Assembly: GCA_900545085.1 (NCBI GenBank)
Contig: UQXU01000015.1
Coordinates: 1-26,829, forward strand
Reading direction: 5' to 3'
DNA from: an uncultured Eubacteriales bacterium
GTDB lineage: Bacteria > Bacillota > Clostridia > Christensenellales > Christensenellaceae
Length of the DNA stretch: 26,829 nt
Shown: one piece after another, positions 6,583 through 14,173 of the stretch
Layout of the letters: every line of letters starts with the position of its first letter
Numbering within the stretch: the stretch's first letter is position 1
Notes under the pieces: generated by a model
Databases searched by the model: none
What the model was told of the DNA's origin: nothing
Seen by the model: the letters and a program-made list of their open reading frames with translations, nothing else
Translations under genes and position numbers: made by a program

Positions 6583-6975
6583 TTAGCGCTTGCTGAACTG
6601 CGGAGCGCGACGGGCAGCCTTGAGGCCGTATTTCTTACGCTCTTTCATTCTCGGGTCGCGAGTGAGATAACCAGCCTTCTTGACTGTTGTTCTCGTATCG
6701 GGCTCAGCTGCTACGAGAGCGCGTGCGATACCGTGGCGAATCGCACCTGCCTGACCTGTGTAGCCGCCGCCATGTACATTTACGAAAACGTCATAGCTGC
6801 CGAGCTTGTCTGTAAGCACGAGGGGAGAACGAACGAGCATCTTCAGCGTTTCGTAACCAAAGTACTCTTCGATGTCGCGCTTGTTAATTGTTATGTTGCC
6901 GCTGCCCGGGAGCAGTCTCACGCGAGCGACGGATTTTTTTCTTCTGCCTGTACCCAGGAACTGTTCTTTTGCCAT
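6583..6975 (-). CDS. rpsI: 30S ribosomal protein S9
   Basis: This encodes 130 residues, full length for bacterial S9. It begins [14 protein letters not shown], has the conserved [23 protein letters not shown] block, and ends in the basic tail with the near-invariant C-terminal SKR that reaches the P-site tRNA. GGAGG precedes the ATG. It lies 16 bp after rplM and shares its promoter. The 3' end faces the ICE; the stop codon and tail are intact, as expected when an element inserts at the 3' end and restores the gene. Confidence 0.98.
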   Translation of the reverse strand: MAKEQFLGTGRRKKSVARVRLLPGSGNITINKRDIEEYFGYETLKMLVRSPLVLTDKLGSYDVFVNVHGGGYTGQAGAIRHGIARALVAAEPDTRTTVKKAGYLTRDPRMKERKKYGLKAARRAPQFSKR

Positions 6976-6991
6976 TTATGAAGACCTCCGC

Positions 6992-7426
6992 TCAATATCT
7001 CAGCTCAAGCGCTACGGGCTGCTGAGCTTCGTGCTTATGCTCTGCGCCTGCATAGATGTGCAGCTTCTTGAGCATCTTAGCTCCCATGCTGGATTTGGGG
7101 AGCATTCTCTTTACCGCGAGCTGAAGAGCCAGCTCCGGCTTCTCCTGCATCAGGATGCGATACTTTGTCTCTTTCAGACCGCCCGGATAACCCGTGTGAC
7201 GGTAGTAGATTTTCTGTTCGAGCTTCTTGCCTGTGAAGACGAGCTGAGAAGCGTTGATTACGATTACGTAGTCTCCTGTATCGCAGTTAGGCGTATACTC
7301 GGGCTTGTTTTTGCCCATGAGTATAGCTGCGACCTGGCTAGCTAGACGACCAAAGGTCTGACCCTTTGCATCGACGACATACCATTTCCGGTCTACCTTG
7401 CCAGGTGTTGCCATGTAAGTTTTCAT
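6992..7426 (-). CDS. rplM: 50S ribosomal protein L13
   Basis: This encodes 144 residues, normal for L13. The N-terminal [26 protein letters not shown], the central [13 protein letters not shown] and the C-terminal [16 protein letters not shown] are the family hallmarks. It is an early-assembling 23S rRNA-binding protein. AAAGGAG precedes the ATG. It is first in a two-gene operon with rpsI. The leader downstream of the predicted promoter is only about 28 nt, so a long autoregulatory L13 leader RNA does not seem to be present. Confidence 0.98.
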   Translation of the reverse strand: MKTYMATPGKVDRKWYVVDAKGQTFGRLASQVAAILMGKNKPEYTPNCDTGDYVIVINASQLVFTGKKLEQKIYYRHTGYPGGLKETKYRILMQEKPELALQLAVKRMLPKSSMGAKMLKKLHIYAGAEHKHEAQQPVALELRY

Positions 7427-7460
7427 TATAAGGCACTCCTTTAGTAAGTGTTATCTGTTT

Positions 7461-7488
7461 ATTATAGTAGTAGATTTTTGCACATCAA
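7461..7488 (-). promoter_or_regulatory. promoter for rplM-rpsI
   Basis: On the minus strand TTGATG (7483-7488), a 16-bp spacer and a perfect TATAAT (7461-7466) sit about 35 bp before the rplM start. Confidence 0.7.
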
Positions 7489-7657
7489 AATGGTGGGGCT
7501 AGTACCAAAGTCCGCGCATAGTCTATTTTACATGGCAAAAAAGCGATTGTCAAGGCGTTTTTTCATTTTTTACAGTCTGTGTCTTAACAATGAGAGTGCG
7601 GAGTATGGGCAATATGTGAAAAATTTAATAAACATTGGAGAGAGTATTAATAAAGTG

Positions 7658-7686
7658 TTGTGTTTTGTAATATCCTGTGTTATACT
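7658..7686 (+). promoter_or_regulatory. promoter for the metal-ATPase operon
   Basis: TTGTGT (7658-7663), 17 bp, TATACT (7681-7686). The predicted start near 7693 gives a leader of about 125 nt before the first gene. Confidence 0.55.
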
Positions 7687-7689
7687 GAT

Positions 7690-7819
7690 ATTAGACGAAT
7701 AGGTAATGCGTTGATTGTTTGATACATGTAACATCTGTAATATTTACCTAACGGGAGATACACATTGCTAATCGGCGTTAGCTGATGCTACGGATTTTAT
7801 TAAGAAGGAGATTGAGAGT
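7690..7819 (+). other. leader of the metal-ATPase operon with alternative hairpins
   Basis: This is the coding-free remainder of the 393-bp gap between rplM and the metal operon; positions 7489-7657 are AT-rich with nothing recognisable. In the leader TAGGTAA (7700-7706) can pair with TTACCTA (7744-7750). GCTAA (7767-7771) can pair with TTAGC (7778-7782), while TAGC (7780-7783 region) can instead pair with GCTA (7787-7790), so the two small hairpins exclude each other. No known riboswitch consensus was recognised. The 17-mer at 7698-7714 recurs at 18879-18895. Confidence 0.35.
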
Positions 7820-8395
7820 ATGAATACTTGGGTCAAGGCGCTTATGGCTGCGGGCATGTTGGCAGGGTTAGCGAAGCCCGTGAAAGAGGCGAGAGAGAAT
7901 AATCTCGGTTTGCCGTCTTTTGCCGGAGCGCTGGAGGTTAAAAGTGCTATCCCCGGGAGGATAAGATTCTATATGCCTAAGCTGAAAGGAGACGCGGAGT
8001 TTGCTGCAGCTCTGGCAGGAGCGCTCTCCGGCATCAATGTGATAAATCGTTCAAATATAAACAGCACAACAGGAAGTCTGCTTGTGGTGTATGATGAAAC
8101 GGCTGTAGAACCGGAGGTTCTTATGGGAGCGGTTATGCGTCTCGCAGGGCTGGAGGGCGAAGTCAGCTCCGGACAAAAATCCAAGTTCGAGACGGAAATG
8201 CGCAATGCCGCAGAAGCGCTGAACAATGCGGTTATGGAAAAAACGCATGGTATGTTGGACGCGAAAACGGCGCTTTCGTGTGTGTTGGGGATTACGGGTA
8301 TTGTTAAAATATGCAAAAACAAAGCCGCGCTCCCCGGTGCGTACACTATGCTCTGGTGGGCGATTAACTTAATTGCTAAAGGGAGCGGTAAATAA
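7820..8395 (+). CDS. HMA_2-domain-like small membrane protein, first gene of metal operon
   Basis: This encodes 191 residues, with AAGGAG 9 bp before the ATG. It has a short hydrophobic N-terminus (LMAAGMLAGLA), a ferredoxin-like HMA_2 domain at about residues 35-100 marked by AIPGRIRFYMPKL and TTGSLLVVYDE, a linker, and a hydrophobic C-terminal stretch (CVLGITGIVKI, then YTMLWWAINLIA). The metal-binding CxxC of classical HMA domains is absent. The same GR-[LI]-R and TGSLLxxYD signature recurs in the next three genes. Its stop overlaps the next start by 1 bp (TAATG). Inference: a membrane-tethered partner of the ATPase rather than a classical metal chaperone. Confidence 0.75.
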   Translation: MNTWVKALMAAGMLAGLAKPVKEARENNLGLPSFAGALEVKSAIPGRIRFYMPKLKGDAEFAAALAGALSGINVINRSNINSTTGSLLVVYDETAVEPEVLMGAVMRLAGLEGEVSSGQKSKFETEMRNAAEALNNAVMEKTHGMLDAKTALSCVLGITGIVKICKNKAALPGAYTMLWWAINLIAKGSGK

Positions 8396-8775
8396 TGAAG
8401 AGCATTCAGGAAATGCTTCTGCGCCGTTTTTTAAAGCCGCAGGTTGTCAGCGATATACCGGGCAGACTGAGGATAAAATTTTCACAATACAAGCGCCTGC
8501 CTAAAGAGGCGTATCCTTATATGCACTATGCAGAAGAAGCGTTGGAGATGCTGCCCGGCGTGACGAAAGCAACGGTTAACGTCTATACGGGAAGTATACT
8601 GATAGAATATGACAAAAACAAAACTTCTGCGACTAAGGTGCTGCGCTGGATAGATATAATAGTAGATACCGGCGTTAAAGTCGATATGTCATACACGGGC
8701 GAGAGAATCCCGAGCGAGCAGGAATTATATGAGCTTGGGAAGAAGCTGCTTACGAACAAACTAAAAGAAGTATAA
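8395..8775 (+). CDS. HMA_2-domain-like small protein
   Basis: This encodes 126 residues. A single HMA_2-like domain fills it: DIPGRLRIKFSQYKRLPK, a helix AYPYMHYAEEALEML, then GVTKATVNVYTGSILIEYDKN. No CxxC and no clear transmembrane helix are seen, so it is probably cytosolic. Start overlaps the previous stop by 1 bp, implying translational coupling, and the ATPase gene follows after 28 bp. Likely a soluble partner or regulator of the ATPase; direct metal binding is not supported by visible Cys or His clusters. Confidence 0.75.
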   Translation: MKSIQEMLLRRFLKPQVVSDIPGRLRIKFSQYKRLPKEAYPYMHYAEEALEMLPGVTKATVNVYTGSILIEYDKNKTSATKVLRWIDIIVDTGVKVDMSYTGERIPSEQELYELGKKLLTNKLKEV

Positions 8776-8803
8776 TTGAAGTGTAATTATAGAGGAGTTA
8801 TAA

Positions 8804-11008
8804 ATGAAATTACCTGCATCTCAGCCGGCAGAAAGGACGCTGATAAAAGGAAAGACGGCGCACAGCATACGCGGGCGTCTGCGTCTCAGCTACACGGGGC
8901 TGAAATATCTTAAAAATGAAGCGCGTGAGATAGCGCATGAAGTTTCTCGCCTGCCTTTTGTGAAAAGGGCGGCTGTAACGCCGTCCACGGGAAGTCTGCT
9001 GGTAGAATATGATTATGAACGCACAGATCCTGTGGAGCTGCGCGGGAGTATTGACGTACTTATGGGACGATATGCTATATTTGTGCATCAAAGACATCTG
9101 GAGGCGACGGGCGAAAACGACGCGGCGGAACCGCCTATGGATACAAAAACCCTGAAGTGCAGGCTTGCTCTGGGAGGCGCGGCGCTGCTCGTCTCAAACA
9201 CGCTGTTAAAAGGACGTGCGAACGCGGCGGCGGGTGTCTTCGGTAAGCTGACGTCTTTGCAGGCTCTGGTCAGTTATGTGCTTACAATACCTATGCTGAA
9301 GAGCGCAGCCAGAGGAATCAGAGCGGAAAAGAGACCTAATGCTGATTTTTTGACTGTGGTCAGCATTGTCGCATCTCTGCTGCTCGGGAACGGGAACTCT
9401 GCGCTGACTATACTTGCCATGTCGGATATAGCTGAGTTCATGACGAGTTATACTATGGAGCGCACGAGAAATTCTATTAAAAACATGTTCAGCGTTGACG
9501 AATCTGAGGTTTGGAAGCTGCTGGAGAATGGAGAACTGAAACGGTGCGACATAAATGAAGTAAAGCCGGGCGACGATGTGGTTGTGCATACGGGTGAGAA
9601 ATTGCCTGTGGATGGACAGGTTTTGTCGGGCGAAGCCGTTGTGGATCAGAGCGCGATAACGGGCGAATTTGTGCCGGCGCAGAAGATAAAGGGAGACGAA
9701 GTTTATGCGGGAGCGGTCGTCAAGAGCGGAAACCTGACGGTGAGAGCGACTAAAGTAGGAGATCAGACTGTGGTTTCGCGCATAATAAGCATGGTCGAGT
9801 CTAACGAAATGCAGAAAGCGCCGATACAGAGATACGCCGATAGATTTTCTAATTATCTTGTGCCGCTCAACTTCCTTGCAAGTGCTGCGGTGTACATGGT
9901 GACTAAAAACTACCAGAAAGCCTTGAAGATGCTGGTTATAGACTATTCCTGCGGCATAAAGCTTTCTACGGCTACGGCGTTTTCCGCAGCTATTAATTCC
10001 GCAGTTAAGCGCGGCATACTCATAAAAGGCGGAGTATTCCTCGAACATATGGCGAATGCAAACACGGTTCTCTTTGATAAGACGGGCACGGTCACCGAGG
10101 GCAGACCTAAAGTGACGGCTATGAAGATGCTTACGGATAAATATTCCGAAGAGGAAGTATTGGAATACGCTCTCGCAGCGGAGGAGACGTCCAATCATCC
10201 GCTGGCGAGTGCGATACTCAGATACGGAAAAGAGCGCGGAGTGAAAATCCCACATCATTCCGAGGTGGTCACGGAAGTTTCGAGAGGAAGCAGAACTACG
10301 GTAGACGGAAAAACAGTGCGCGTTGGAAATATGAAGTACATGACGGAGAACGGAGTTTTATCCGAAGGTCAGCTGCCGGACAACGAAGGTGCGATAGCTT
10401 CGTATGTTGGAATAGACGACGTGCTTGCGTGTGTGCTGCTCTCTGCGGACAGGCCGAGAGAGAATGTACGCCGTGCAGTGAACTCTCTGAGGTTTGAGGG
10501 CGTAGGCGACATAGAGCTGCTTACGGGAGATATGACAGAGCAGGCGAGGGCGGTTTGCGAGGCGATAGGCGCGGACAGCTTCCGAGCGGAGCTTCTGCCT
10601 GAGCAGAAGGCGCAGTCCGTACTGAAGCTGCAGGCCGGCGGAAATACGGTTATAATGGTAGGAGACGGCATAAACGACGCGCCGGCGCTTTCATACGCTG
10701 ATGTAGGAATCTCTCTGGGGAGTAAATCCACAGATATAGCTATGGAGACCTCAGATATTATAATTGGACGCGACGACCCGATGACTATCCCGGAGCTTCG
10801 GAAGCTCTCCGCCAGAACAATGCGCATAGTTAATCAGAATTTTGCTATGGTAATAGGCATAAACACAGTAGGGTTGATATTGGGCGCTGCGAGCAACATA
10901 TCCGTGTTGATGAGTGCAATGCTGCACAATTCCAGCACGATCTTGGTTGTGGCAAATTCTTTGCGCCTGATGTTTTCCAAATTTCTAGGAGGCGATGCGG
11001 ATGAATAG
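8804..11008 (+). CDS. P1B-type heavy-metal translocating ATPase with YSC motif
   Basis: This encodes 734 residues. An N-terminal HMA_2-like domain (SIRGRLRL at 21-28, STGSLLVEYD at 61-70; no CxxC) is followed by membrane helices at about 120-170 and 182-212. The actuator domain has ITGE at 285-288. The phosphorylation site DKTGT is at 425-429, the P1B-specific HP at 465-466, and GDGIND at 620-625. The helix before the catalytic domain reads DYSCGIKLSTA (380-390), where most P1B pumps have CPCALGLATP: the invariant CPx proline is Ser and the ATP is STA. This marks a divergent clade, so the metal cannot be predicted from standard rules. HNSST and NSLRL near the C-terminus are typical of the last helices. 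Probably an efflux pump. Confidence 0.93.
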   Translation: MKLPASQPAERTLIKGKTAHSIRGRLRLSYTGLKYLKNEAREIAHEVSRLPFVKRAAVTPSTGSLLVEYDYERTDPVELRGSIDVLMGRYAIFVHQRHLEATGENDAAEPPMDTKTLKCRLALGGAALLVSNTLLKGRANAAAGVFGKLTSLQALVSYVLTIPMLKSAARGIRAEKRPNADFLTVVSIVASLLLGNGNSALTILAMSDIAEFMTSYTMERTRNSIKNMFSVDESEVWKLLENGELKRCDINEVKPGDDVVVHTGEKLPVDGQVLSGEAVVDQSAITGEFVPAQKIKGDEVYAGAVVKSGNLTVRATKVGDQTVVSRIISMVESNEMQKAPIQRYADRFSNYLVPLNFLASAAVYMVTKNYQKALKMLVIDYSCGIKLSTATAFSAAINSAVKRGILIKGGVFLEHMANANTVLFDKTGTVTEGRPKVTAMKMLTDKYSEEEVLEYALAAEETSNHPLASAILRYGKERGVKIPHHSEVVTEVSRGSRTTVDGKTVRVGNMKYMTENGVLSEGQLPDNEGAIASYVGIDDVLACVLLSADRPRENVRRAVNSLRFEGVGDIELLTGDMTEQARAVCEAIGADSFRAELLPEQKAQSVLKLQAGGNTVIMVGDGINDAPALSYADVGISLGSKSTDIAMETSDIIIGRDDPMTIPELRKLSARTMRIVNQNFAMVIGINTVGLILGAASNISVLMSAMLHNSSTILVVANSLRLMFSKFLGGDADE

Positions 11009-11693
11009 TATATTTGCGCTCAAGCTGGATGTACTCTACTCGGCGAAGGGGAGACTTCGTCTGAGAATGCATTTTAAGCCTACAACGCTGCGGGACGTGC
11101 ATAGCATACGCGGCGTACAAGATGTAGTTTACAATGAGCGCATAGGAACCTTGTTGATTATTTATAAGGCAGACGACATAGGGGAAGAAGAGCTGATAAT
11201 GCGAATAGCGTCCGGCATGGCGAAACAGACAGACGCGGAGATAATCCGCATAGTGCGCGAGGATGGAAAAGCGTATTCGATACCGTACAGCGGAGCGCTC
11301 TCTCTGGGCTGTATAATTACAGACGCGCTGCTTACGCTTTCGGGATCTGCTCTATCCAAGTATACGCATTGGCTCTCTCTGCTCACGACTCTGGGTGCGA
11401 TATTCGAGCATGGATATTCCGAGCTGCGGGATCGCGGGTCTTTCGACCCCGAGGTTATGAGCATAGTATATCTGCTGAACTCTGTACCAAAAGGAGGAAG
11501 TCTGGCAGCGTGTGCTCTGGCGTGGACTATAACCTTTGGAAGACATATGATACCAAAGGGCAAACAGATACAAGACTATGTCGTTCGTAAAAAAGGAGGC
11601 AAACGCATATTAACTCCAATTCGGCAAGACGTATCCGGAGTGAGCTATGCCGAGCGCGTGTTAGGGCACGCCGCTCAGAGTTTGATCCGTTAA
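11001..11693 (+). CDS. HMA_2-like domain fused to membrane segments
   Basis: This encodes 230 residues from the ATG at 11001, which has AGGAGG 8 bp upstream (the ATG at 10995 is only 2 bp from it). It overlaps the ATPase stop by 8 bp. Residues ~5-60 repeat the HMA_2 pattern in degenerate form (YSAKGRLRLRMHF, RIGTLLIIYKADD). Residues ~95-175 contain hydrophobic segments (GALSLGCIITDALLTLSG, then WLSLLTTLGAIF and LAACALAWTITFG). The C-terminus is basic and soluble. It is a likely membrane subunit of the ATPase complex. It resembles a P-type ATPase N-terminus without the catalytic part, so an origin by partial duplication is possible. Confidence 0.7.
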   Translation: MNSIFALKLDVLYSAKGRLRLRMHFKPTTLRDVHSIRGVQDVVYNERIGTLLIIYKADDIGEEELIMRIASGMAKQTDAEIIRIVREDGKAYSIPYSGALSLGCIITDALLTLSGSALSKYTHWLSLLTTLGAIFEHGYSELRDRGSFDPEVMSIVYLLNSVPKGGSLAACALAWTITFGRHMIPKGKQIQDYVVRKKGGKRILTPIRQDVSGVSYAERVLGHAAQSLIR

Positions 11694-11745
11694 AAAATCA
11701 AAACAGAAAACAGCGCAAAAGCGTGTAAAAATAGGAGGTAAAATT

Positions 11746-12021
11746 ATGTTGAATTTCATCACATCCCGTCCCTTGCTGAAGGGCATTCTGATTGGAGTAG
11801 GCGCGAGCGCGGCGGCTTTCTATCTCTATAAGAGACATGAAGATAAGGTCGACAGCTTCCTGAGAGATCAGGGCTTTGACGTTGGCTGCGGCTGCGACGG
11901 CGAGCTCGACGAGCTTTCCATAGAAGAGCTGATGCACGTTAAGGAAAAGGTAGAAGATCTAATCGCCGAGAAGGAAATGTGCGAGCAGAGCTTTGTAGTG
12001 GAAGAGGAAGCGGCGGAATAA
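11746..12021 (+). CDS. small membrane-anchored protein, DUF6110/PacL-like
   Basis: This encodes 91 residues, AGGAGG 8 bp before the ATG. There is one transmembrane helix (ILIGVGASAAAFYLY, about 14-28), then a basic hinge KRHEDK, then an acidic coiled-coil-prone tail (IEELMHVKEKVEDLIAEKE). CGCDGELDE at about 45-53 could bind metal. The layout resembles DUF6110 proteins found beside P-type ATPases in Firmicutes and, functionally, the mycobacterial PacL scaffolds (one helix plus acidic cytosolic tail) encoded beside CtpC/CtpG/CtpV. The name is from memory of family architecture, not a search. It is last in the operon and followed by a strong terminator. Confidence 0.7.
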   Translation: MLNFITSRPLLKGILIGVGASAAAFYLYKRHEDKVDSFLRDQGFDVGCGCDGELDELSIEELMHVKEKVEDLIAEKEMCEQSFVVEEEAAE

Positions 12022-12035
12022 GACAAATGGAAAAG

Positions 12036-12062
12036 AGAGGGGCAAAAAAGCCCCTCTTTTTG
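12036..12062 (+). terminator. terminator of the metal-ATPase operon
   Basis: AGAGGGGC, a loop of six A and GCCCCTCT followed by TTTTT, 14 bp after the last gene of the operon. Confidence 0.9.
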
Positions 12063-12083
12063 TTTGGTGAAATGACAATTACG

Positions 12084-12121
12084 CCAAAAAACAAAAGTGC
12101 GCTTATAAGATAAGCGCACTT
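12084..12121 (-). terminator. terminator of the vanW-family gene
   Basis: On the minus strand GTGCGCTTAT, a 3-nt loop and ATAAGCGCAC are followed by TTTTGTTTTTT. It starts 8 bp after the stop codon. Confidence 0.85.
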
Positions 12122-12128
12122 GTAAATA

Positions 12129-13718
12129 TTAATCTTCAGAAGATGGGGAAGCAGATGCAGAAGGCTGAGCCGAAGCTGACGGCTGAGCGCTGGGAGAAGC
12201 GGATGGCTCTGTGCTCGGCTCAGGTTCTGGCTCGACAGTTTTGGTACCGACCTTCTTCTGACCGGCGAATGCGCGGTAAGTGTCTGTGTAGAGCTTCTCG
12301 CGGCTGAGCTCTTCTTCCGTATCAGGGTTATATTTTATTTTGTATACGTCTACCACTATTTTATTGTGCCGTTTTTTGACTATCTGAGTTTCGCCTTCAT
12401 CCATGCTGCTGTCATAGATAATTTCCATTTCTTCCGTAGGCTCTGTTTCAGATATAATGTCAGATTCGAGCTTAACGGCGTAGTCGCGGGCAGGTCCGTA
12501 AACGCTTACAGTTATTTTTCTGCTGTTCACTGCGTCGCAGTCTACAACGATAGCTATAGGCACATCGTAATTGTTTTTAAAGACAAAGTCAGGAGAGCCC
12601 GTTGAGATAGTGGCGTCCAGCCCTGTTTTTACATAACCGAGGGGCCATGAGTGATGAGAACGGTCTACTATTTCGACCTCCGCTTTTAGCAGAGCATTGT
12701 ATAAAGTGCTGCTGACTTGGCAGATTCCTCCGCCGGGTTCATCCACATATGAGCCGTCGCGTATGCCCGCTGCGCTGTCCCAGCCTGTTTCGGTTGTGCG
12801 AGGGCCGGCCGCGTCGTTTATGGACCATGTTTCCCCGGGTTTTACGACTATTCCGTTTACGACTGTACTCATCTTCCATATGTTGTAGCGTCGGCCCGAT
12901 TTAGAGTCCTCAAAAGAGGTGGTCGCACTCGCCATAAGAACCATGTCGGAAGGGGTTTCCGTATTGGCTTCCGGCTGAGTGATGTTTACTGTGGCTGCGA
13001 TGGTCTGATCCAGCGTGTCGTTTTGGGCGGCTGCCATTATGTCGCTTGTGAGCTTGTCAGCGTCGACTTCTTTTCCTTCTATCGGCTCGGTTATCTCGAC
13101 TTTGCCGGTGGTGGTGAGGGTGGAGCGGTCGTCCCAGCTTCCTATGTTTTCAGTATCGACTTTTAAAGACGAGCTTTGAGGCTCGACGTTGTATTCCGTT
13201 CCTTTTTGCTCTACAGCTTTTTTGACGGTTGGTTCATCGAGAGTTATCTTCAGAGGGAAGTTCACTCCGTTATTTTTTGCTTCTGAGGATTGCGAAGCTC
13301 TTTGGAAGAAATTTCCTGTTTTGCCGTACAGCAGAGCTTCTCGAAGGACGGACTGAAAATCAATAGAGGCTCCGAGCTCTTTGCCGGATAGGGAATATTG
13401 TGCATCGAGTACGGTATAGTTTACTCTTAGATTCTCTATTTTGTCCTGAGCTATAGGGAGAACTGTTTCGCTCGCTTGGGTTAGAGTCATGCCGGAGATG
13501 TCGATTCCGTCTACGCTTATTCCTTCCATATATGTGCCCTCAGCCAGCCATTTTTCTTTGTCGGCTTCTGAGTTAAGTCCGCCGAAAACAAACAAAAACA
13601 ATATGAGAGCAATTATGGCTGCGGCTGCGCAGCAGCATATTGCAATTGCTGCTTTGTTTTTATGTTTTGCCGATATTCTGCCCGATTGGTCGGAACGTCT
13701 TATTTTTCTTCCTGCCAT
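12129..13718 (-). CDS. VanW-family envelope protein with peptidoglycan-binding domain
   Basis: This encodes 529 residues from the ATG at 13718 (AAAGGA 8 bp upstream; in-frame ATGs lie further up). A basic cytosolic N-terminus is followed by one transmembrane helix at about 23-48, so most of the protein is outside. Residues ~60-250 are PG_binding_4-type repeats (GISVDGIDISGMTLTQA, FPLKITLDEPTVKKAVE). The VanW domain at about 275-400 shows SINDAAGPRTTETGW, GGGICQVSSTLYNALL and SHHSWPLGYV. The last ~35 residues are a Pro/Ser/Ala/Glu-rich tail. VanW proteins are named for vancomycin-resistance clusters, but chromosomal copies like this are common in Clostridia, and the biochemical role in the wall is unknown. 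Nothing around it suggests glycopeptide resistance. Confidence 0.9.
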   Translation of the reverse strand: MAGRKIRRSDQSGRISAKHKNKAAIAICCCAAAAIIALILFLFVFGGLNSEADKEKWLAEGTYMEGISVDGIDISGMTLTQASETVLPIAQDKIENLRVNYTVLDAQYSLSGKELGASIDFQSVLREALLYGKTGNFFQRASQSSEAKNNGVNFPLKITLDEPTVKKAVEQKGTEYNVEPQSSSLKVDTENIGSWDDRSTLTTTGKVEITEPIEGKEVDADKLTSDIMAAAQNDTLDQTIAATVNITQPEANTETPSDMVLMASATTSFEDSKSGRRYNIWKMSTVVNGIVVKPGETWSINDAAGPRTTETGWDSAAGIRDGSYVDEPGGGICQVSSTLYNALLKAEVEIVDRSHHSWPLGYVKTGLDATISTGSPDFVFKNNYDVPIAIVVDCDAVNSRKITVSVYGPARDYAVKLESDIISETEPTEEMEIIYDSSMDEGETQIVKKRHNKIVVDVYKIKYNPDTEEELSREKLYTDTYRAFAGQKKVGTKTVEPEPEPSTEPSASPSAQPSASAQPSASASPSSED

Positions 13719-13836
13719 TAACATTTTCCTTTCTTTAGTAAAACGCATGTTAATTAACGTCTAGTATATCATATAACAAACGGAGTGGAATGTAAATAGA
13801 GATATATGGTTGAAGCAGTGCGGTATAAATCGAATA

Positions 13837-13850
13837 ATTGTGCGCACAAT
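13837..13850. promoter_or_regulatory. perfect 14-bp palindrome upstream of the DUF378 gene
   Basis: ATTGTGCGCACAAT is a perfect inverted repeat 25 bp before the DUF378 start and just before its ribosome-binding site, placed where a repressor could block transcription. TTGTGC/GCACAA half sites recur upstream of the aconitase and ispE genes. Confidence 0.4.
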
Positions 13851-13874
13851 AGAGTCGAAAGGAGTGATAAGCTG

Positions 13875-14075
13875 ATGAACGCAACTGCACTTACTATCGT
13901 AATTATAGGTGCGCTGAACTGGCTGCTCATAGGTCTGTTCGGCTTCAATGTGGTTACTGCCATATTCGGCCCGGGGCTGGTTGCCAATATCATTTATGTG
14001 ATTGTTGGTTTGGCGGGATTGTTCGCCATTTGCTTTTATCGCAGGCTGTCAGACAGAACGACGACAGAGGACTGA
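13875..14075 (+). CDS. DUF378 family small membrane protein
   Basis: This encodes 66 residues from the ATG at 13875, preceded by AAAGGAGTGA. It consists of two hydrophobic helices (TIVIIGALNWLLIGLFGFNVV and IIYVIVGLAGLFAICFY) with the GALNWLL(I/V)G signature of DUF378, then a short charged tail. DUF378 proteins are small inner-membrane proteins of unknown function. It has its own terminator and is divergent from the vanW-family gene. Family assignment is firm; function is not known. Confidence 0.88.
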   Translation: MNATALTIVIIGALNWLLIGLFGFNVVTAIFGPGLVANIIYVIVGLAGLFAICFYRRLSDRTTTED

Positions 14076-14083
14076 CAGCTCTA

Positions 14084-14104
14084 CCCCGCAGCTGCGGGGT
14101 TTTT
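14084..14104 (+). terminator. terminator of the DUF378 gene
   Basis: CCCCGCAGCTGCGGGG followed by TTTTT, 8 bp after the stop codon. Confidence 0.85.
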
Positions 14105-14120
14105 ATTTATACTGCAAAAG

Positions 14121-14159
14121 AAAAAAGGACGAAGCGGCAACAGCGCGGCTTCGCCCTTT
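14121..14159 (-). terminator. terminator of rex
   Basis: On the minus strand AAAGGGCGAAGC pairs with GCTTCGTCCTTT across a 14-nt loop containing its own short stem, followed by a T run. Confidence 0.75.
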
Positions 14160-14173
14160 GGGTTTATTAGATT

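Noticed and set aside
7427..7460. L13 leader autoregulatory RNA before rplM
   Set aside because: The predicted transcript start leaves only about 28 nt of leader, too short for the known structure.
9206..10258. Minus-strand frame of 350 codons inside the metal ATPase gene
   Set aside because: It is antisense to conserved ATPase motifs and is rich in Arg, His and Ser as expected for a shadow frame.
12129..13718. VanW-family gene as evidence of vancomycin resistance
   Set aside because: No vanA/B/H/X-type genes lie nearby, and chromosomal VanW-domain proteins are common in Clostridia.
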